Below are positions 1 through 7,997 of a DNA stretch of 28,785 bases, piece after piece. The position numbers and the translations under genes were made by a program. Source of the DNA: NZ13-RE01 sp049718665 (GTDB lineage Bacteria; Dictyoglomota; Dictyoglomia; Dictyoglomales; Dictyoglomaceae); NCBI GenBank assembly GCA_049718665.1, contig JBNARO010000026.1, forward strand, positions 1 to 28,785, read 5' to 3'. Numbering within the stretch: position 1 is the stretch's first letter; every line of letters begins with the position of its first letter. The notes below the pieces were generated by a model, which was not told the DNA's origin, ran no database searches, and saw only the letters and a list, made by a program, of their open reading frames with translations.

Positions 1-57
1 GAACTGCAAAGGAAAGAACTTTTTAAACGAGCTAAGTTTTTTGATAGAGGTAAATAA
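1..57 (+). CDS. 3' end of an unidentified gene (partial)
   Basis: From the first base an open frame reads 18 codons, ending in ...FKRAKFFDRGK and then TAA at 55-57. The composition is basic and looks coding, but the piece is too short to identify and could be chance. The only support for a gene here is that a sequence resembling a ribosome-binding site follows immediately, as in a packed operon. The rest lies outside the window. Confidence 0.35.
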   Translation, partial: ELQRKELFKRAKFFDRGK

Positions 58-62
58 GGAGG
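56..62 (+). promoter_or_regulatory. Strong Shine-Dalgarno-like sequence without a well-placed start
   Basis: AAGGAGG is a near-perfect anti-16S match, overlapping the stop codon of the upstream partial frame. No ATG, GTG or TTG lies 5-10 nt downstream. The nearest usable starts of the following ABC ATPase are TTG 106, ATG 124 and ATG 142. The frame stays open from 58 onward, in phase with that gene, so either an unusual start codon is used or the motif is a relic. Confidence 0.4.
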
Positions 63-79
63 CATCACTTTTTCAATAC

Positions 80-93
80 TGATTACAGGTCAG
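80..93 (+). repeat. Left copy of a 14-bp inverted repeat (partner at 28722-28735)
   Basis: TGATTACAGGTCAG here is the exact reverse complement of 28722-28735, close to the other end of the window. In AT-rich DNA of this length a 14-bp inverted match is not far from chance expectation, so this is recorded only as an observation. Confidence 0.25.
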
Positions 94-141
94 AGCTTAT
101 CCCCTTTGCAATATTTTTTATTCATGATATACTCAAAAGCT

Positions 142-1119
142 ATGTATATTATTGAAACTATTAATTTAAGTAGAGTTTTTGTAAATAAGAAAAATAAGAA
201 AAAAATAGAAGCATTGAAAGATGTTTCTTTACAAATTCAAGGAGGGCAAATCTTTGGAATTCTTGGAAGAAATGGCGCAGGCAAAACTACTTTAATAAGA
301 ATTCTTACCACTCTTCTTCTCCCTACCTCTGGTTCTGCATATGTATTGGGACATAATGTAGAGAGTGAATATTACAGGATAAGACCATATATAAATCTTG
401 TTTCTGGTGGAGAAAATCCAGGATATGGAATATTAAATGTAAGAGAGAATCTATTTTTCTTTTCTCAACTTTATGGAATTCCAAGGAAAATAGCAAAAGA
501 AAAGATTGAGAAATATATTAAAGAATTTGGATTAGAAGAAAGAGCAAATAATTTAGTAAATACTCTTTCTACTGGCGAAAAACAAAGAATGCAACTTATT
601 AGAGGATTAATAAATGACCCTGAGATTTTATTTTTAGATGAGCCTACCGTAGGCTTGGATGTGGAATCATCAAGATTTATAAGACAGTTTGTAAAAAAGT
701 GGGTAGAAGAAACAGGAAAAACAGTAATTCTTACTACTCATTATTTGGCAGAAGCGGAAGAATTGTGCAATCTTATTGCGATAATAGACAGAGGAAAAAT
801 TTTAGCCCTTGATACTCCAGCAGGATTAAAATCTATGGGAAGTAATGAAATTATATATGAGCTTGAAACTACACCTTTCCCTTTTGAGGAATTAATTAAT
901 GTTAAAGGTATTTCTATAATCCAAAATGAATATCTTGATGGAAAAATTTCTTTTAAAATCTCCTTAGAAAACGAGGGACTTATTAGCGATGTTATAAATA
1001 AAATTTCAGAAAATAACTCCCAAATTCTTTATCTTAGAAAAAGAGAGATATCTTTAGAAGATGCTTTTATAAATATTGTAGGGAGACCCATTGAGGAAGA
1101 TGAAATTGAAAAATCTTAA
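142..1119 (+). CDS. ABC transporter ATP-binding protein, ABC-2 exporter type
   Basis: This is the ATPase of an ABC exporter that, with the next two membrane proteins, would move an unknown substrate out across the cytoplasmic membrane. From ATG 142 (325 aa), Walker A is GRNGAGKTT at about residue 42, the signature is LSTGEKQRM near 142, Walker B is ILFLDEPT near 163, and the switch histidine is in TTHYLAEAEE. The roughly 100-residue C-terminal extension resembles DrrA/NatA-type ATPases. Starts at TTG 106 and ATG 124 are in frame, but the extra residues look unlike the family, so 142 is preferred. No start has a good ribosome-binding site. The gene overlaps the next permease by up to 29 nt, which suggests coupled translation. 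The substrate cannot be deduced. Confidence 0.9.
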   Translation: MYIIETINLSRVFVNKKNKKKIEALKDVSLQIQGGQIFGILGRNGAGKTTLIRILTTLLLPTSGSAYVLGHNVESEYYRIRPYINLVSGGENPGYGILNVRENLFFFSQLYGIPRKIAKEKIEKYIKEFGLEERANNLVNTLSTGEKQRMQLIRGLINDPEILFLDEPTVGLDVESSRFIRQFVKKWVEETGKTVILTTHYLAEAEELCNLIAIIDRGKILALDTPAGLKSMGSNEIIYELETTPFPFEELINVKGISIIQNEYLDGKISFKISLENEGLISDVINKISENNSQILYLRKREISLEDAFINIVGRPIEEDEIEKS

Positions 1120-1921
1120 ATTAAACATTAGGGCTTGCTTAGGAAGAGCTCAAGTAAGATTTATTGGTTTGAAAAGAGATTTGTACTGGATTCCTTTTGA
1201 TGTTTTATTACCATTATTGGGAGTATCTACTTTTATTTTCATCTATAAAGCATTAAACATGCCTTCTATTACTTATACCTTTGTGATCTTAGGAGGTTCA
1301 ATGATCGCCTACTGGTTAAATATTCTATGGTCCATGGCATCTCAACTTTACTGGGAAAGAATGACAGGGAATCTTCCTTTATTTTTCATCGCTCCATGTT
1401 CTATAAATAGTATTCTTATTGGAATGGCAATAGGAGGAATATATACAACATCTGTTAGAGCTTTATCTATTTTTCTACTTGGAATAATTTTTTTTAAAAT
1501 TCCTATATATTGGCAGGGGCTTCCTCAAGGAATAGTAGCATTTATTCTTACTTTAATTGCTCTATATGGAATGGGAATGATGCTTAGTAGTGTCTTTCTT
1601 TTATCAGGTCGAGAAGCATGGCATCTTTCTAATCTTCTTCAAGAACCCATTTATCTTTTCTCCGGGTTTTTCTTTCCTATAAAAACCTTAGGTTTTTGGC
1701 TCGCTTCTTTGGCATCATTAATTCCCGCTACCTTAGGATTGGATGCTCTTCGTCAAAGTTTAATTCCTCAAAGTAAATCCTTCGCTTTTCTTTCTTTTAA
1801 CGTTGAGATTATTCTTTTAATTCTTCTTTCAGTAATATATATTAATTCTTCCTTTGTATTGGCAAGAAGGATTGAGAAAATTGCCAGAAGAGAGGGAAGA
1901 TTAGTAACAAGATGGCAGTAA
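1091..1921 (+). CDS. ABC-2 type transporter permease (first subunit)
   Basis: This is a membrane subunit of the exporter, 276 aa, with about six hydrophobic segments near residues 33-53, 61-80, 107-135, 146-171, 188-212 and 236-257. That is the ABC-2 permease layout. A basic N-terminus suggests it faces the cytoplasm. The start is TTG 1091, with AGGGAG at 1080-1085 as ribosome-binding site; ATG 1100 three codons later is the alternative. The gene overlaps the ATPase upstream and the second permease downstream (10 nt), so the three genes form one unit. A heterodimeric pair of ABC-2 permeases with one ATPase is common in drug, lipid or polysaccharide exporters. The cargo is not determined. Confidence 0.85.
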   Translation: MRKMKLKNLKLNIRACLGRAQVRFIGLKRDLYWIPFDVLLPLLGVSTFIFIYKALNMPSITYTFVILGGSMIAYWLNILWSMASQLYWERMTGNLPLFFIAPCSINSILIGMAIGGIYTTSVRALSIFLLGIIFFKIPIYWQGLPQGIVAFILTLIALYGMGMMLSSVFLLSGREAWHLSNLLQEPIYLFSGFFFPIKTLGFWLASLASLIPATLGLDALRQSLIPQSKSFAFLSFNVEIILLILLSVIYINSSFVLARRIEKIARREGRLVTRWQ

Positions 1922-2727
1922 TAAAAAGATTTTACTATTCCTTTATTCTTGGATGGAAAATATGGAGTAATTGGGCTCAATGGTGGGTATTTTTAGGATA
2001 TTTACTGATAAGACCTATTTTTGGAGTTGCTATATTTTATATGGTTATTTATTTTGCTCAAGGAAATAAAGCTATAGACTTTTTCTTCTGGGTGTTAGCG
2101 GGAAATGCTCTATTTCAAATTCTCTCAGGGACAAGTACAGGATTAGTTTGGACAATTTTTGATGACAGAAATTTCTATGAAACCTTAGTTCCTATATATA
2201 TTGCTCCTGGAAGTTTCTTAGAAAAGATTGTAGGAAGATCCTTTGGTGGAGGAATAACAGGAATTTTTACTTCTTTTTTCATTTTATTTCTTTCCTTTAT
2301 CTTTGGAGCTCCATATTTACTTAAACTTTCATTCATTTTTTACACTTTACTTTTTCTCTTCACAGGAATAGGTTTTGGACTAATTCTTGCCTCCTTTTCC
2401 TTATTCATGGGAGAAGGAGCGGGATATCTCATTGAAGGGACAATTTCTGCTCTTCAACTAATCTCAGGAGTATCTTTTGCTCCAGATCTTCTTCCTAATT
2501 TTTTACAGAAAATTGCATTTATTAATCCCTTTTTATATCTCATTGAGGGAGGAAGAAGATCCCTTGGACTTTCTTCCTTTTTCATAAAAGAAATTTCTTC
2601 AGAAAAACTTATCTATTACAGCCTCTTAACGAGCATAATAACCATAATTATTGGAATTTTTATCTTCCTTATTGCAGAACAAAAAGCCCGAAAAAATGGA
2701 GCTTTTACACGGAAGACTAATTACTAA
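1912..2727 (+). CDS. ABC-2 type transporter permease (second subunit)
   Basis: This is the second membrane subunit of the exporter, 271 aa, with about six hydrophobic stretches (roughly 27-48, 57-80, 112-133, 139-165, 175-198, 235-255). The EGGRRSLG motif after the fifth segment parallels DALRQSLIP in the partner permease, so the two look like diverged homologues forming a heterodimer. ATG 1912 lies inside the end of the preceding gene. The stop (2725-2727) is one base from the stop of the convergent sugar permease, with no terminator between them. Confidence 0.85.
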   Translation: MAVIKRFYYSFILGWKIWSNWAQWWVFLGYLLIRPIFGVAIFYMVIYFAQGNKAIDFFFWVLAGNALFQILSGTSTGLVWTIFDDRNFYETLVPIYIAPGSFLEKIVGRSFGGGITGIFTSFFILFLSFIFGAPYLLKLSFIFYTLLFLFTGIGFGLILASFSLFMGEGAGYLIEGTISALQLISGVSFAPDLLPNFLQKIAFINPFLYLIEGGRRSLGLSSFFIKEISSEKLIYYSLLTSIITIIIGIFIFLIAEQKARKNGAFTRKTNY

Positions 2728-2728
2728 A

Positions 2729-3682
2729 TTACTTAGCAAATCTCACTCCTCTTGCTAAAGAAGTTGCAGCTATTGCTAATACTAATCCTCGAGCTAAATA
2801 TTGATAAAAGGGAGGAACTTGAAGAAGGTTTAAAATATTTCCAAGAATTGTCATGATTAGCGCACCCATAAAAGTTCCTATTAAAGATCCTACTCCCCCC
2901 ACAAAACTTATTCCTCCAAGTACAGAAGATGCAATAGCATCTAACTCATATCCTTCTCCTGCAATAGGATATGCAGAATCAAGCCTTGCAGTAAGCATAA
3001 CTCCACCTAAGGCAGAACAAAAACCTGAAAAAGCAAATACAAAAAGTTTCACTTTATCTGCTTTAATTCCAGAGTATCTTAAAGCTTCCTCATTTCCTCC
3101 TAAAGCATATATGTACCTTCCTAAGCGAGTTTTTGAAAGAATAAATTGTCCTAAGATATAAATGAAAAGCATTATAAAAGTTAAGCCTGAGACTGGTCCT
3201 AAATATCTTGCAATTAATCTGAATGTAGGAGGAAAAAGAGAGATTGGAGAACCACCAGTAATTATTAGTGCTCCACCTCTTGCTACCGCCATCATAGATA
3301 AAGTAGCAACAAAAGAAGGAATTTTTACCTTTGTCACCAAAAATCCATTGATCAATCCAGCGAAGGTTCCTACAGATAAAGCAAAAATTATAGCAAGAAA
3401 GGGATGAACGTCTAAAAATTTCATAAGATAAGCTACTACTGCCCCTGAAAGAGCAAGAACTGATCCTGGAGAAAGGTCAATTCCTCCAACAAGAATTACA
3501 AAGGTTTCACCAGCTGCTAAGACTGCTATTACTGCAACTTGTGCCAAAATATTTCTAAAGTTTATTACAGTGAAAAAGTATGGAGAAATAATAGAGGAAA
3601 CAATAATAAGTCCTAAGAGAGCAAAAAGGGGAAAGACTTCTCTTTTTTCAAAGATCCATTGCCATCTTTCTATTATTTTCAT
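2729..3682 (-). CDS. Sugar ABC transporter permease, RbsC family
   Basis: This is the membrane-spanning subunit of a ribose/galactose/xylose-class (CUT2) importer, 317 aa. Visible family marks are GETFVILVGGIDLSPGS near residue 58, the LGRYIYALGGNEEALRYSGI region in the cytoplasmic loop that contacts the ATPase, and a C-terminal run of Gly-rich membrane helices (VLGGISFVGG). About eight to ten hydrophobic helices are visible. It overlaps the ATPase gene upstream by 4 nt (ATGA), a sign of translational coupling. It is the last gene of the LacI-controlled operon. The exact sugar cannot be read from the sequence. Confidence 0.92.
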   Translation of the reverse strand: MKIIERWQWIFEKREVFPLFALLGLIIVSSIISPYFFTVINFRNILAQVAVIAVLAAGETFVILVGGIDLSPGSVLALSGAVVAYLMKFLDVHPFLAIIFALSVGTFAGLINGFLVTKVKIPSFVATLSMMAVARGGALIITGGSPISLFPPTFRLIARYLGPVSGLTFIMLFIYILGQFILSKTRLGRYIYALGGNEEALRYSGIKADKVKLFVFAFSGFCSALGGVMLTARLDSAYPIAGEGYELDAIASSVLGGISFVGGVGSLIGTFMGALIMTILGNILNLLQVPPFYQYLARGLVLAIAATSLARGVRFAK

Positions 3683-5196
3683 ATCTTAGCCTCCTCTCTT
3701 AATCCCATAGCAAGAGATAAAATATTTTCTTTTGTGGCTTTTTCTCTTGGCAAAATCCCTTGTAGTTTTCCTTTATAAAGAACTAAAATTCTGTGGGCTA
3801 AATTTAGGACCTCCTCAATTTCAGAAGAAAAAAGAAGAATAGATATCCCTTTTTTAGAAAGCTCTATAAGCAATTTCCTTATCTCAACCTTAGCACCTAC
3901 ATCAATTCCTCTAGTAGGTTCATCTACTATAAGAATTTTAGGATTCGTAGAAAGCCATTTTGCTAAAACTACCTTCTGTTGGTTTCCACCAGAAAGATTT
4001 GCAACTTTCTGTTTTAAATGAGGAGTTACTATTTTTAACTGCTCTACCCACCTCTTAGCTACTTCTATTTCCTTATTTTGACTAATAACTAAATTCCACC
4101 AACAAATCTGAGATAAATTTGGAAGAGTAATATTTTGAGAAACACTCATCTGCCCAATAAGTCCCTGAGTTCTCCTATTCTCTGGAACAAATCCTATACC
4201 AAGATTTAATGCATCATAAGGACTTCTTATTTCTACTTTTTTATTTTCAATCCATATATTTCCACTATCTCTTTTATCTATACCCCATATAGCTCTTGCA
4301 GTCTCAGTTTTTCCTGCCCCTAAAAGACCAGTTATTCCTAAAATCTCTCCTTTATAAAGGTTAAAACTAAGATTTTTTACCTTAACAAAATTTGAAGAGA
4401 CATTTAAATTTTCAACTCTCATCACTTCTTCTTGCAAAGAAGGTTCATAAGAGAAAGGATAAAAAGTATCCAAGGTTCTTCCTGTTATCAATTGAACTAC
4501 ATAAGATGGTGAAGTTTTTTTTGTTTCTAAAGTCTCAATCTTTCGTCCATCTCTTAAAACTGTAATTCTATCAGAAATTTCGAAAACTTCGTCTAATCTA
4601 TGACTTATATATAAAACTGTTATCCCTTGAGCTTTTAGAGATTTGATTATTTCAAAAAGCTTTGTGATTTCTGCAAAAGTTAATGCAGAAGTAGGTTCGT
4701 CCATAATTATAACCTTTGCTTTTTGGGAAATAGCCTTAGCTATTTCAACTTTTTGTTGATCTCCTATACTTAAGCGAGAAACCTTATAGTGGGGGTCAAT
4801 TTCTCCTCCTAAAAGATCAAGAATTCTTTTTGCTTCTTTAAACATTTTTTCATAACTTATTATTGTAAAGAAAGACTTGTCTGAATCATGCTCAATAAAT
4901 ATATTTTCAGCCACTGTAAGATTAGGATAAAGCATCAGTTCTTGATGTATCATCGTTATTCCTAATTTTCTTGCTAAAGTAGGGTTTAAATTCTCAATTT
5001 TTTTTCCTTCTAAATATATCTCACCACTATCCTTAGGTATAATTCCTGCAAGAATTCTCATTAAAGTAGTTTTTCCTGCACCATTTTCCCCTACAATAGC
5101 ATGGACTTCTCCCTTTTCTATTTCTAAAGAAATATCTGAGAGTGCCTTTACTCCTGGAAAACTTTTGTTAATCTTCTCTAATTTTAGAATTACCAT
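3679..5196 (-). CDS. Sugar ABC transporter ATP-binding protein, RbsA family (two ABC domains)
   Basis: This is the energising subunit of the CUT2 sugar importer, 505 aa, with two fused nucleotide-binding domains. N-domain: Walker A GENGAGKTT at 36-44, signature LSIGDQQ near 142, Walker B VIIMDEPT near 162. C-domain: a degenerate-looking Walker A GLLGAGKTE near 290, signature LSGGNQQ near 401, Walker B ILIVDEPT near 421. An RbsA-type second domain is often less active, and the variant P-loop fits that. The start ATG has a purine-rich site (GGGGGTTG) just upstream. A strong hairpin separates it from the binding-protein gene, and its 3' end overlaps the permease start. Confidence 0.93.
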   Translation of the reverse strand: MVILKLEKINKSFPGVKALSDISLEIEKGEVHAIVGENGAGKTTLMRILAGIIPKDSGEIYLEGKKIENLNPTLARKLGITMIHQELMLYPNLTVAENIFIEHDSDKSFFTIISYEKMFKEAKRILDLLGGEIDPHYKVSRLSIGDQQKVEIAKAISQKAKVIIMDEPTSALTFAEITKLFEIIKSLKAQGITVLYISHRLDEVFEISDRITVLRDGRKIETLETKKTSPSYVVQLITGRTLDTFYPFSYEPSLQEEVMRVENLNVSSNFVKVKNLSFNLYKGEILGITGLLGAGKTETARAIWGIDKRDSGNIWIENKKVEIRSPYDALNLGIGFVPENRRTQGLIGQMSVSQNITLPNLSQICWWNLVISQNKEIEVAKRWVEQLKIVTPHLKQKVANLSGGNQQKVVLAKWLSTNPKILIVDEPTRGIDVGAKVEIRKLLIELSKKGISILLFSSEIEEVLNLAHRILVLYKGKLQGILPREKATKENILSLAMGLREEAKI

Positions 5197-5221
5197 GTAT
5201 CAACCCCCATATAAAAATTTG

Positions 5222-5248
5222 AGGTAGGGAGAGAAAGTCTCCCTACCT
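5222..5248 (-). terminator. Intercistronic hairpin between binding-protein and ATPase genes
   Basis: An 11-bp perfect stem (AGGTAGGGAGA / TCTCCCTACCT) with a 5-nt loop lies 11 nt past the stop of the binding-protein gene. On the transcribed strand it is followed by CAAATTTTTATA, an imperfect T-tract. I read it as a leaky terminator or 3'-end stabiliser that yields more binding protein than ATPase and permease, as in many importer operons. Confidence 0.7.
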
Positions 5249-5259
5249 TAATTAATTTT

Positions 5260-6288
5260 TTACCTTTTGCTTCCTGGAATAGGGACAGGAGTTCTTACTA
5301 CTTCACTTAATTTTCCAACATTATCCCTCGTTACTACCATTACAGGAGTTCCTAATAATTTTGCTCCTGTAGGTGCATAAATGGGAGTATCCTTTGGAGG
5401 GGTCCATCTCAACTTCTTATATTGATATGCTGCATCAACACCCCAGTATCCCATAAGATATGGAGCTTGTGCTACTGTCGCGGCAAACTCTCCTCTTTTT
5501 ACTGCCTCTACTGCGTCAGTTATAGCATCAAATCCTACAATAATTACTCCGTCAGGGAATCCAACTTTAAATCCTGCTGATTTCAAAGCCTCCAAAGCTC
5601 CAAGAGCCATTTCATCATTCGCTGCAATAACTGCATCTATCTTCTTTTCTCTTGCTATAATATCTTCCATTACTTTTAGCCCTGTCGCTCTATCAAATCT
5701 TGCAGTAAGATCAGCAACTATTTTTATATGTCCCGCATCTATATGAGGCTTCAATGCATTCTTAAAGCCTTTTTCTCTTTCAATTGCAGAAGATGCTCCT
5801 GGAAGTCCCTCAAGAATTACTACATTGTAAGGCGTTGGTCTCTTTGTTGCTTGCAAAAGTTCCCAAAGCTTTTTTCCACCAAGCTCTGCAGCTTTTACAT
5901 TATCTGTTCCTATATAGCACACTCTCTCCCCACCTATAACATCTCTGTCTAAAGTAAATACAGGAATTCTTGCCGCATTAGCTTTCTTAACTGCTGTTAC
6001 TAATCCTTCTGCGGTTATGGGGTTTAATAGTATAGCATCAAATCTCATAGTAATTGCATCTTCAATTTGTTTTGTTTGAAGTTCTACATCATTTCTTGCA
6101 TCAAAAACAGCAAGAGCAACATCAAGCTTCCTCGCTGCATCTTCAGCTCCATCTTTCATATCTAAGAAGAAAGGATGAGCAAGGCTGCAAATAAATAGAC
6201 CAAATCTTAAACGTCTTTGGGCAGAACCAAAAGATAGAAGTAACACTAAAATTAAAAGGAGAGAAAGAACTCTTGTAAACTTTTTCAT
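5260..6288 (-). CDS. Periplasmic sugar-binding protein, RbsB-like
   Basis: This is the substrate-binding protein of the CUT2 importer, 342 aa. Residues 1-23 form a classic signal peptide (MKKFTRVL, a Leu-rich core, then SFGSA before Q24). It lacks a lipobox cysteine, so the protein is probably soluble in a periplasm, which fits a two-membrane cell. The mature protein has the two-lobed family pattern: AHPFFLDMKDGAEDAA, DAILLNPITAEGL, IPVFTLDRDV, YIGTDN, DAVIAANDEMALGALEAL and IIVGFDAITDAVEAVKRGE. The ligand is a pentose, hexose or sugar alcohol by family, but not specified. The site AAGGGGGG precedes the ATG. It follows the regulator gene with no clear promoter of its own. Confidence 0.92.
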   Translation of the reverse strand: MKKFTRVLSLLLILVLLLSFGSAQRRLRFGLFICSLAHPFFLDMKDGAEDAARKLDVALAVFDARNDVELQTKQIEDAITMRFDAILLNPITAEGLVTAVKKANAARIPVFTLDRDVIGGERVCYIGTDNVKAAELGGKKLWELLQATKRPTPYNVVILEGLPGASSAIEREKGFKNALKPHIDAGHIKIVADLTARFDRATGLKVMEDIIAREKKIDAVIAANDEMALGALEALKSAGFKVGFPDGVIIVGFDAITDAVEAVKRGEFAATVAQAPYLMGYWGVDAAYQYKKLRWTPPKDTPIYAPTGAKLLGTPVMVVTRDNVGKLSEVVRTPVPIPGSKR

Positions 6289-6369
6289 GAAATTGTCCCC
6301 CCTTAATTAAATTATTTTTAGGAACCTTAGTAAAAATAGAACCCAATAAAGATTTAACACCCCCTTTCT

Positions 6370-7389
6370 TTAGGAGAGATTATTTTTACATCCACAAGAC
6401 TCTCTTATAACTAAAGAGTTTTTTAAAACTATTTGCTTTCTCTCAGTAGAATAAGGGATTCCTTCTTCTATAAGTTTTAATAATCTTTTTACTGCATAAG
6501 CTCCTAATTTATAAGTTGGCTGAGAAACTGCTGTTAAAGATGGAGATAAATGTTTAAACCATGGGAAATCATCAAAAGTTATAACTGCAATATCTTCAGG
6601 AATTTTTAAGCCATATTCTTTTATAGCATCATAAACTCCTAAGGCAATTAAGTAATTTCCTGCAAAAATTGCCTTAGGGGGATTCTTTATCTTCAATAAT
6701 TCCTTCATGTTTTTATATCCACTTTCTTCTTTAAATTCTCCAATCTTTATAAGCTTCTCATCAAAAGGAATTTTGTATCTCTTAAGAGCAAGCTTATAAC
6801 CCTCTAATCTCTCAAAACTTGTAGTTATATTTATAGGACCTGTAATAATTCCAATCCTTGTATAACCTGTCTCAATAAAATGTTTTACTGCCTCAAAAGC
6901 TCCTTTTTTATTATCAGTAATTATTGTGTCAAAATTTGAACCTTCTACTTTTCTATCCACTAATACCACAGGAATTTTTTCTCTTTCTAAGGCAGAAAAA
7001 TGCTCCTTGTTTTCCCCTGTTGTAGCTATAATCATTCCATCAACCTTTTTAGATCGTAGTAAATCTATATAAACCCCTTCTTTTTTGGGATCCTCATCAG
7101 CATTACAAAGAATGATATTAAAATTATTCTTCATTGCGGTATCTTCTATCCCTCTTACTACAGATGTAAAAAAGGGGTTCAAAATATTTGAAATAATTAC
7201 ACCTATGGTGTATGTTCTTTTTTTCTTTAAACTTATTGCCAAAATATTAGGATAATATCCTAATTCTTTTGCAATCTTTTTTACTTTTCTTTTTAAAGTA
7301 GGATTTACATTTCCCTTATTATTAAGGACTCGGGAAACAGTACTTTTTGAAACTCCTGCCTTTAAAGCGATATCTTTTAAAGTGACCAT
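6370..7389 (-). CDS. LacI-family transcriptional regulator
   Basis: This is a sugar-responsive repressor, 339 aa. The N-terminal helix-turn-helix and hinge are clear: TLKDIALKAGVSKSTVSRVL at 3-22 and then KKIAKELGYYPN. The rest is a periplasmic-binding-protein-like effector domain (GVIISNILNPFF, GMIIATTG, ITGPINITTSFERLEGY, AIFAGNYLIALG, AVITFDDFPWF) ending in a cysteine pair (SCGC). It heads the importer operon, so it probably represses both itself and the transport genes. Two tandem LacI-type sites lie between its promoter and start codon. The ATG has no evident ribosome-binding site. Confidence 0.93.
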   Translation of the reverse strand: MVTLKDIALKAGVSKSTVSRVLNNKGNVNPTLKRKVKKIAKELGYYPNILAISLKKKRTYTIGVIISNILNPFFTSVVRGIEDTAMKNNFNIILCNADEDPKKEGVYIDLLRSKKVDGMIIATTGENKEHFSALEREKIPVVLVDRKVEGSNFDTIITDNKKGAFEAVKHFIETGYTRIGIITGPINITTSFERLEGYKLALKRYKIPFDEKLIKIGEFKEESGYKNMKELLKIKNPPKAIFAGNYLIALGVYDAIKEYGLKIPEDIAVITFDDFPWFKHLSPSLTAVSQPTYKLGAYAVKRLLKLIEEGIPYSTERKQIVLKNSLVIRESCGCKNNLS

Positions 7390-7394
7390 TTTAT

Positions 7395-7425
7395 AAAACC
7401 GATTTCTTCTTCTGAAACCGATTTC
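7395..7425 (-). promoter_or_regulatory. Two tandem LacI-type operators
   Basis: AAAACCGATTTC (7395-7406) and GAAACCGATTTC (7414-7425) are near-palindromic with the central CG typical of LacI-family sites. They lie as direct repeats 19 bp apart, centre to centre. They fall at about +3 to +14 and +22 to +33 of the predicted transcript, where bound repressor would block elongation or clearance. They are the likely autoregulatory target of the adjacent regulator. Confidence 0.75.
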
Positions 7426-7433
7426 TTACTCAA

Positions 7434-7462
7434 ATATTAACCCCATTTTGAAAATTTGTCAA
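7434..7462 (-). promoter_or_regulatory. Sigma-A-type promoter of the sugar importer operon
   Basis: On the - strand, TTGACA (7457-7462) and TAATAT (7434-7439) are separated by exactly 17 bp. The -35 is a full consensus match. The predicted start is near 7427, giving a leader of about 38 nt that contains both LacI-type operators. The -35 box directly abuts the inserted-element scar at 7462. Confidence 0.8.
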
Positions 7463-7471
7463 GGGGAAAGG
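7462..7471. repeat. Target-site duplication, left copy
   Basis: AGGGGAAAGG directly precedes the left terminus of the decayed insertion element and is repeated exactly at 7944-7953 after the right terminus. Confidence 0.75.
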
Positions 7472-7943
7472 GAGACTGTTTGAAAATTTACAAAACAAGT
7501 ATTTTAGGACTTAAATTACTAATAAAACTTTCTAAGAAATTTTTTGAGAAAAAGGAAGGAGGAGAGGAAGGCCAAAATCTTATCCTGATTATCTTATTTT
7601 TTATCCTTCAGAGATCTTGAAGAGATAGCAAAAGAATTTGTAACTTTTATAGGGAAAGAGATATATCCTATCAAAGTTGAGAGGAGGAGAAAAATAAGGG
7701 AAATAAACTCTCATATTAAAATCTGCTGAGGTCTTTATTAAAGAAGATGGAATTTAGAGGATTCAAGCCAGTAATAAGGAACAGAATAGAAGGGGTATTT
7801 GGGAATATAAAGCAAGCATTAGTCCGCTATGAAAGTACAAAGAGAAAAAATTTAGCAAGATTATATTCTCTTTCCAAATATGTTATTTTTACCCTTATTT
7901 AAGCTCTCTTTTTAATTAATATTACGATTTTTTAAACAGTCTC
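7472..7943 (+). mobile_element. Decayed insertion sequence, 472 bp, with inverted termini
   Basis: The termini are imperfect inverted repeats: GAGACTGTTTGAAAAT at 7472-7487 and, reversed, GAGACTGTTTAAAAAA at 7928-7943. A 10-bp direct repeat flanks them, which is direct evidence of a transposition event. The interior carries transposase fragments in two frames. At 472 bp it is far shorter than an autonomous element, so it is an internally deleted copy or a MITE-like derivative. The family is left open: 10 bp is slightly long for IS256 and within the range of IS4-type elements. It can move only if a full copy elsewhere supplies transposase. Confidence 0.8.
7562..7902 (+). pseudogene. Transposase remnant inside the decayed element
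   Basis: A coding-like frame runs from 7562 (ERKAKILS, stop at 7586-7588, then FRDLEEIAKEFVTFIGKE and IYPIKVERRRKIREIN) to a stop at 7727-7729. The reading then shifts frame to 7747-7902, which gives 51 residues including RNRIEGVFGNIKQALVRY and KRKNLARLYSL before TAA. The I-E-G-x-F-G-x-I-K pattern resembles the C-terminal catalytic-glutamate region of DDE transposases, and the basic IYPIKVERRRKIREI stretch fits just upstream. At least two stops and one frameshift make it non-functional. Confidence 0.65.
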
Positions 7944-7953
7944 AGGGGAAAGG
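7944..7953. repeat. Target-site duplication, right copy
   Basis: AGGGGAAAGG follows the right terminus and is identical to 7462-7471. Confidence 0.75.
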
Positions 7954-7997
7954 AATTAATCTTCCAACTAAAGGTTTACTTCCTACTTCAAAATTTT

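Noticed and set aside
2853..3407. Two + strand frames (102 and 81 codons) opposite the RbsC gene
   Set aside because: Pro/Lys/Ser-rich antisense translations over a clearly coding permease gene.
5222..5248. Reading the importer hairpin as a riboswitch
   Set aside because: It is a single simple stem with a small loop between genes and lacks any conserved aptamer structure.
5728..5952. A + strand 74-codon frame in the binding-protein gene
   Set aside because: Antisense to a well-conserved coding sequence with no start signals.
7472..7943. Reading the terminal repeats as a CRISPR or other array
   Set aside because: Only two inverted copies with a coding-like interior and direct flanking duplications; this is a transposition signature, not a spaced direct-repeat array.
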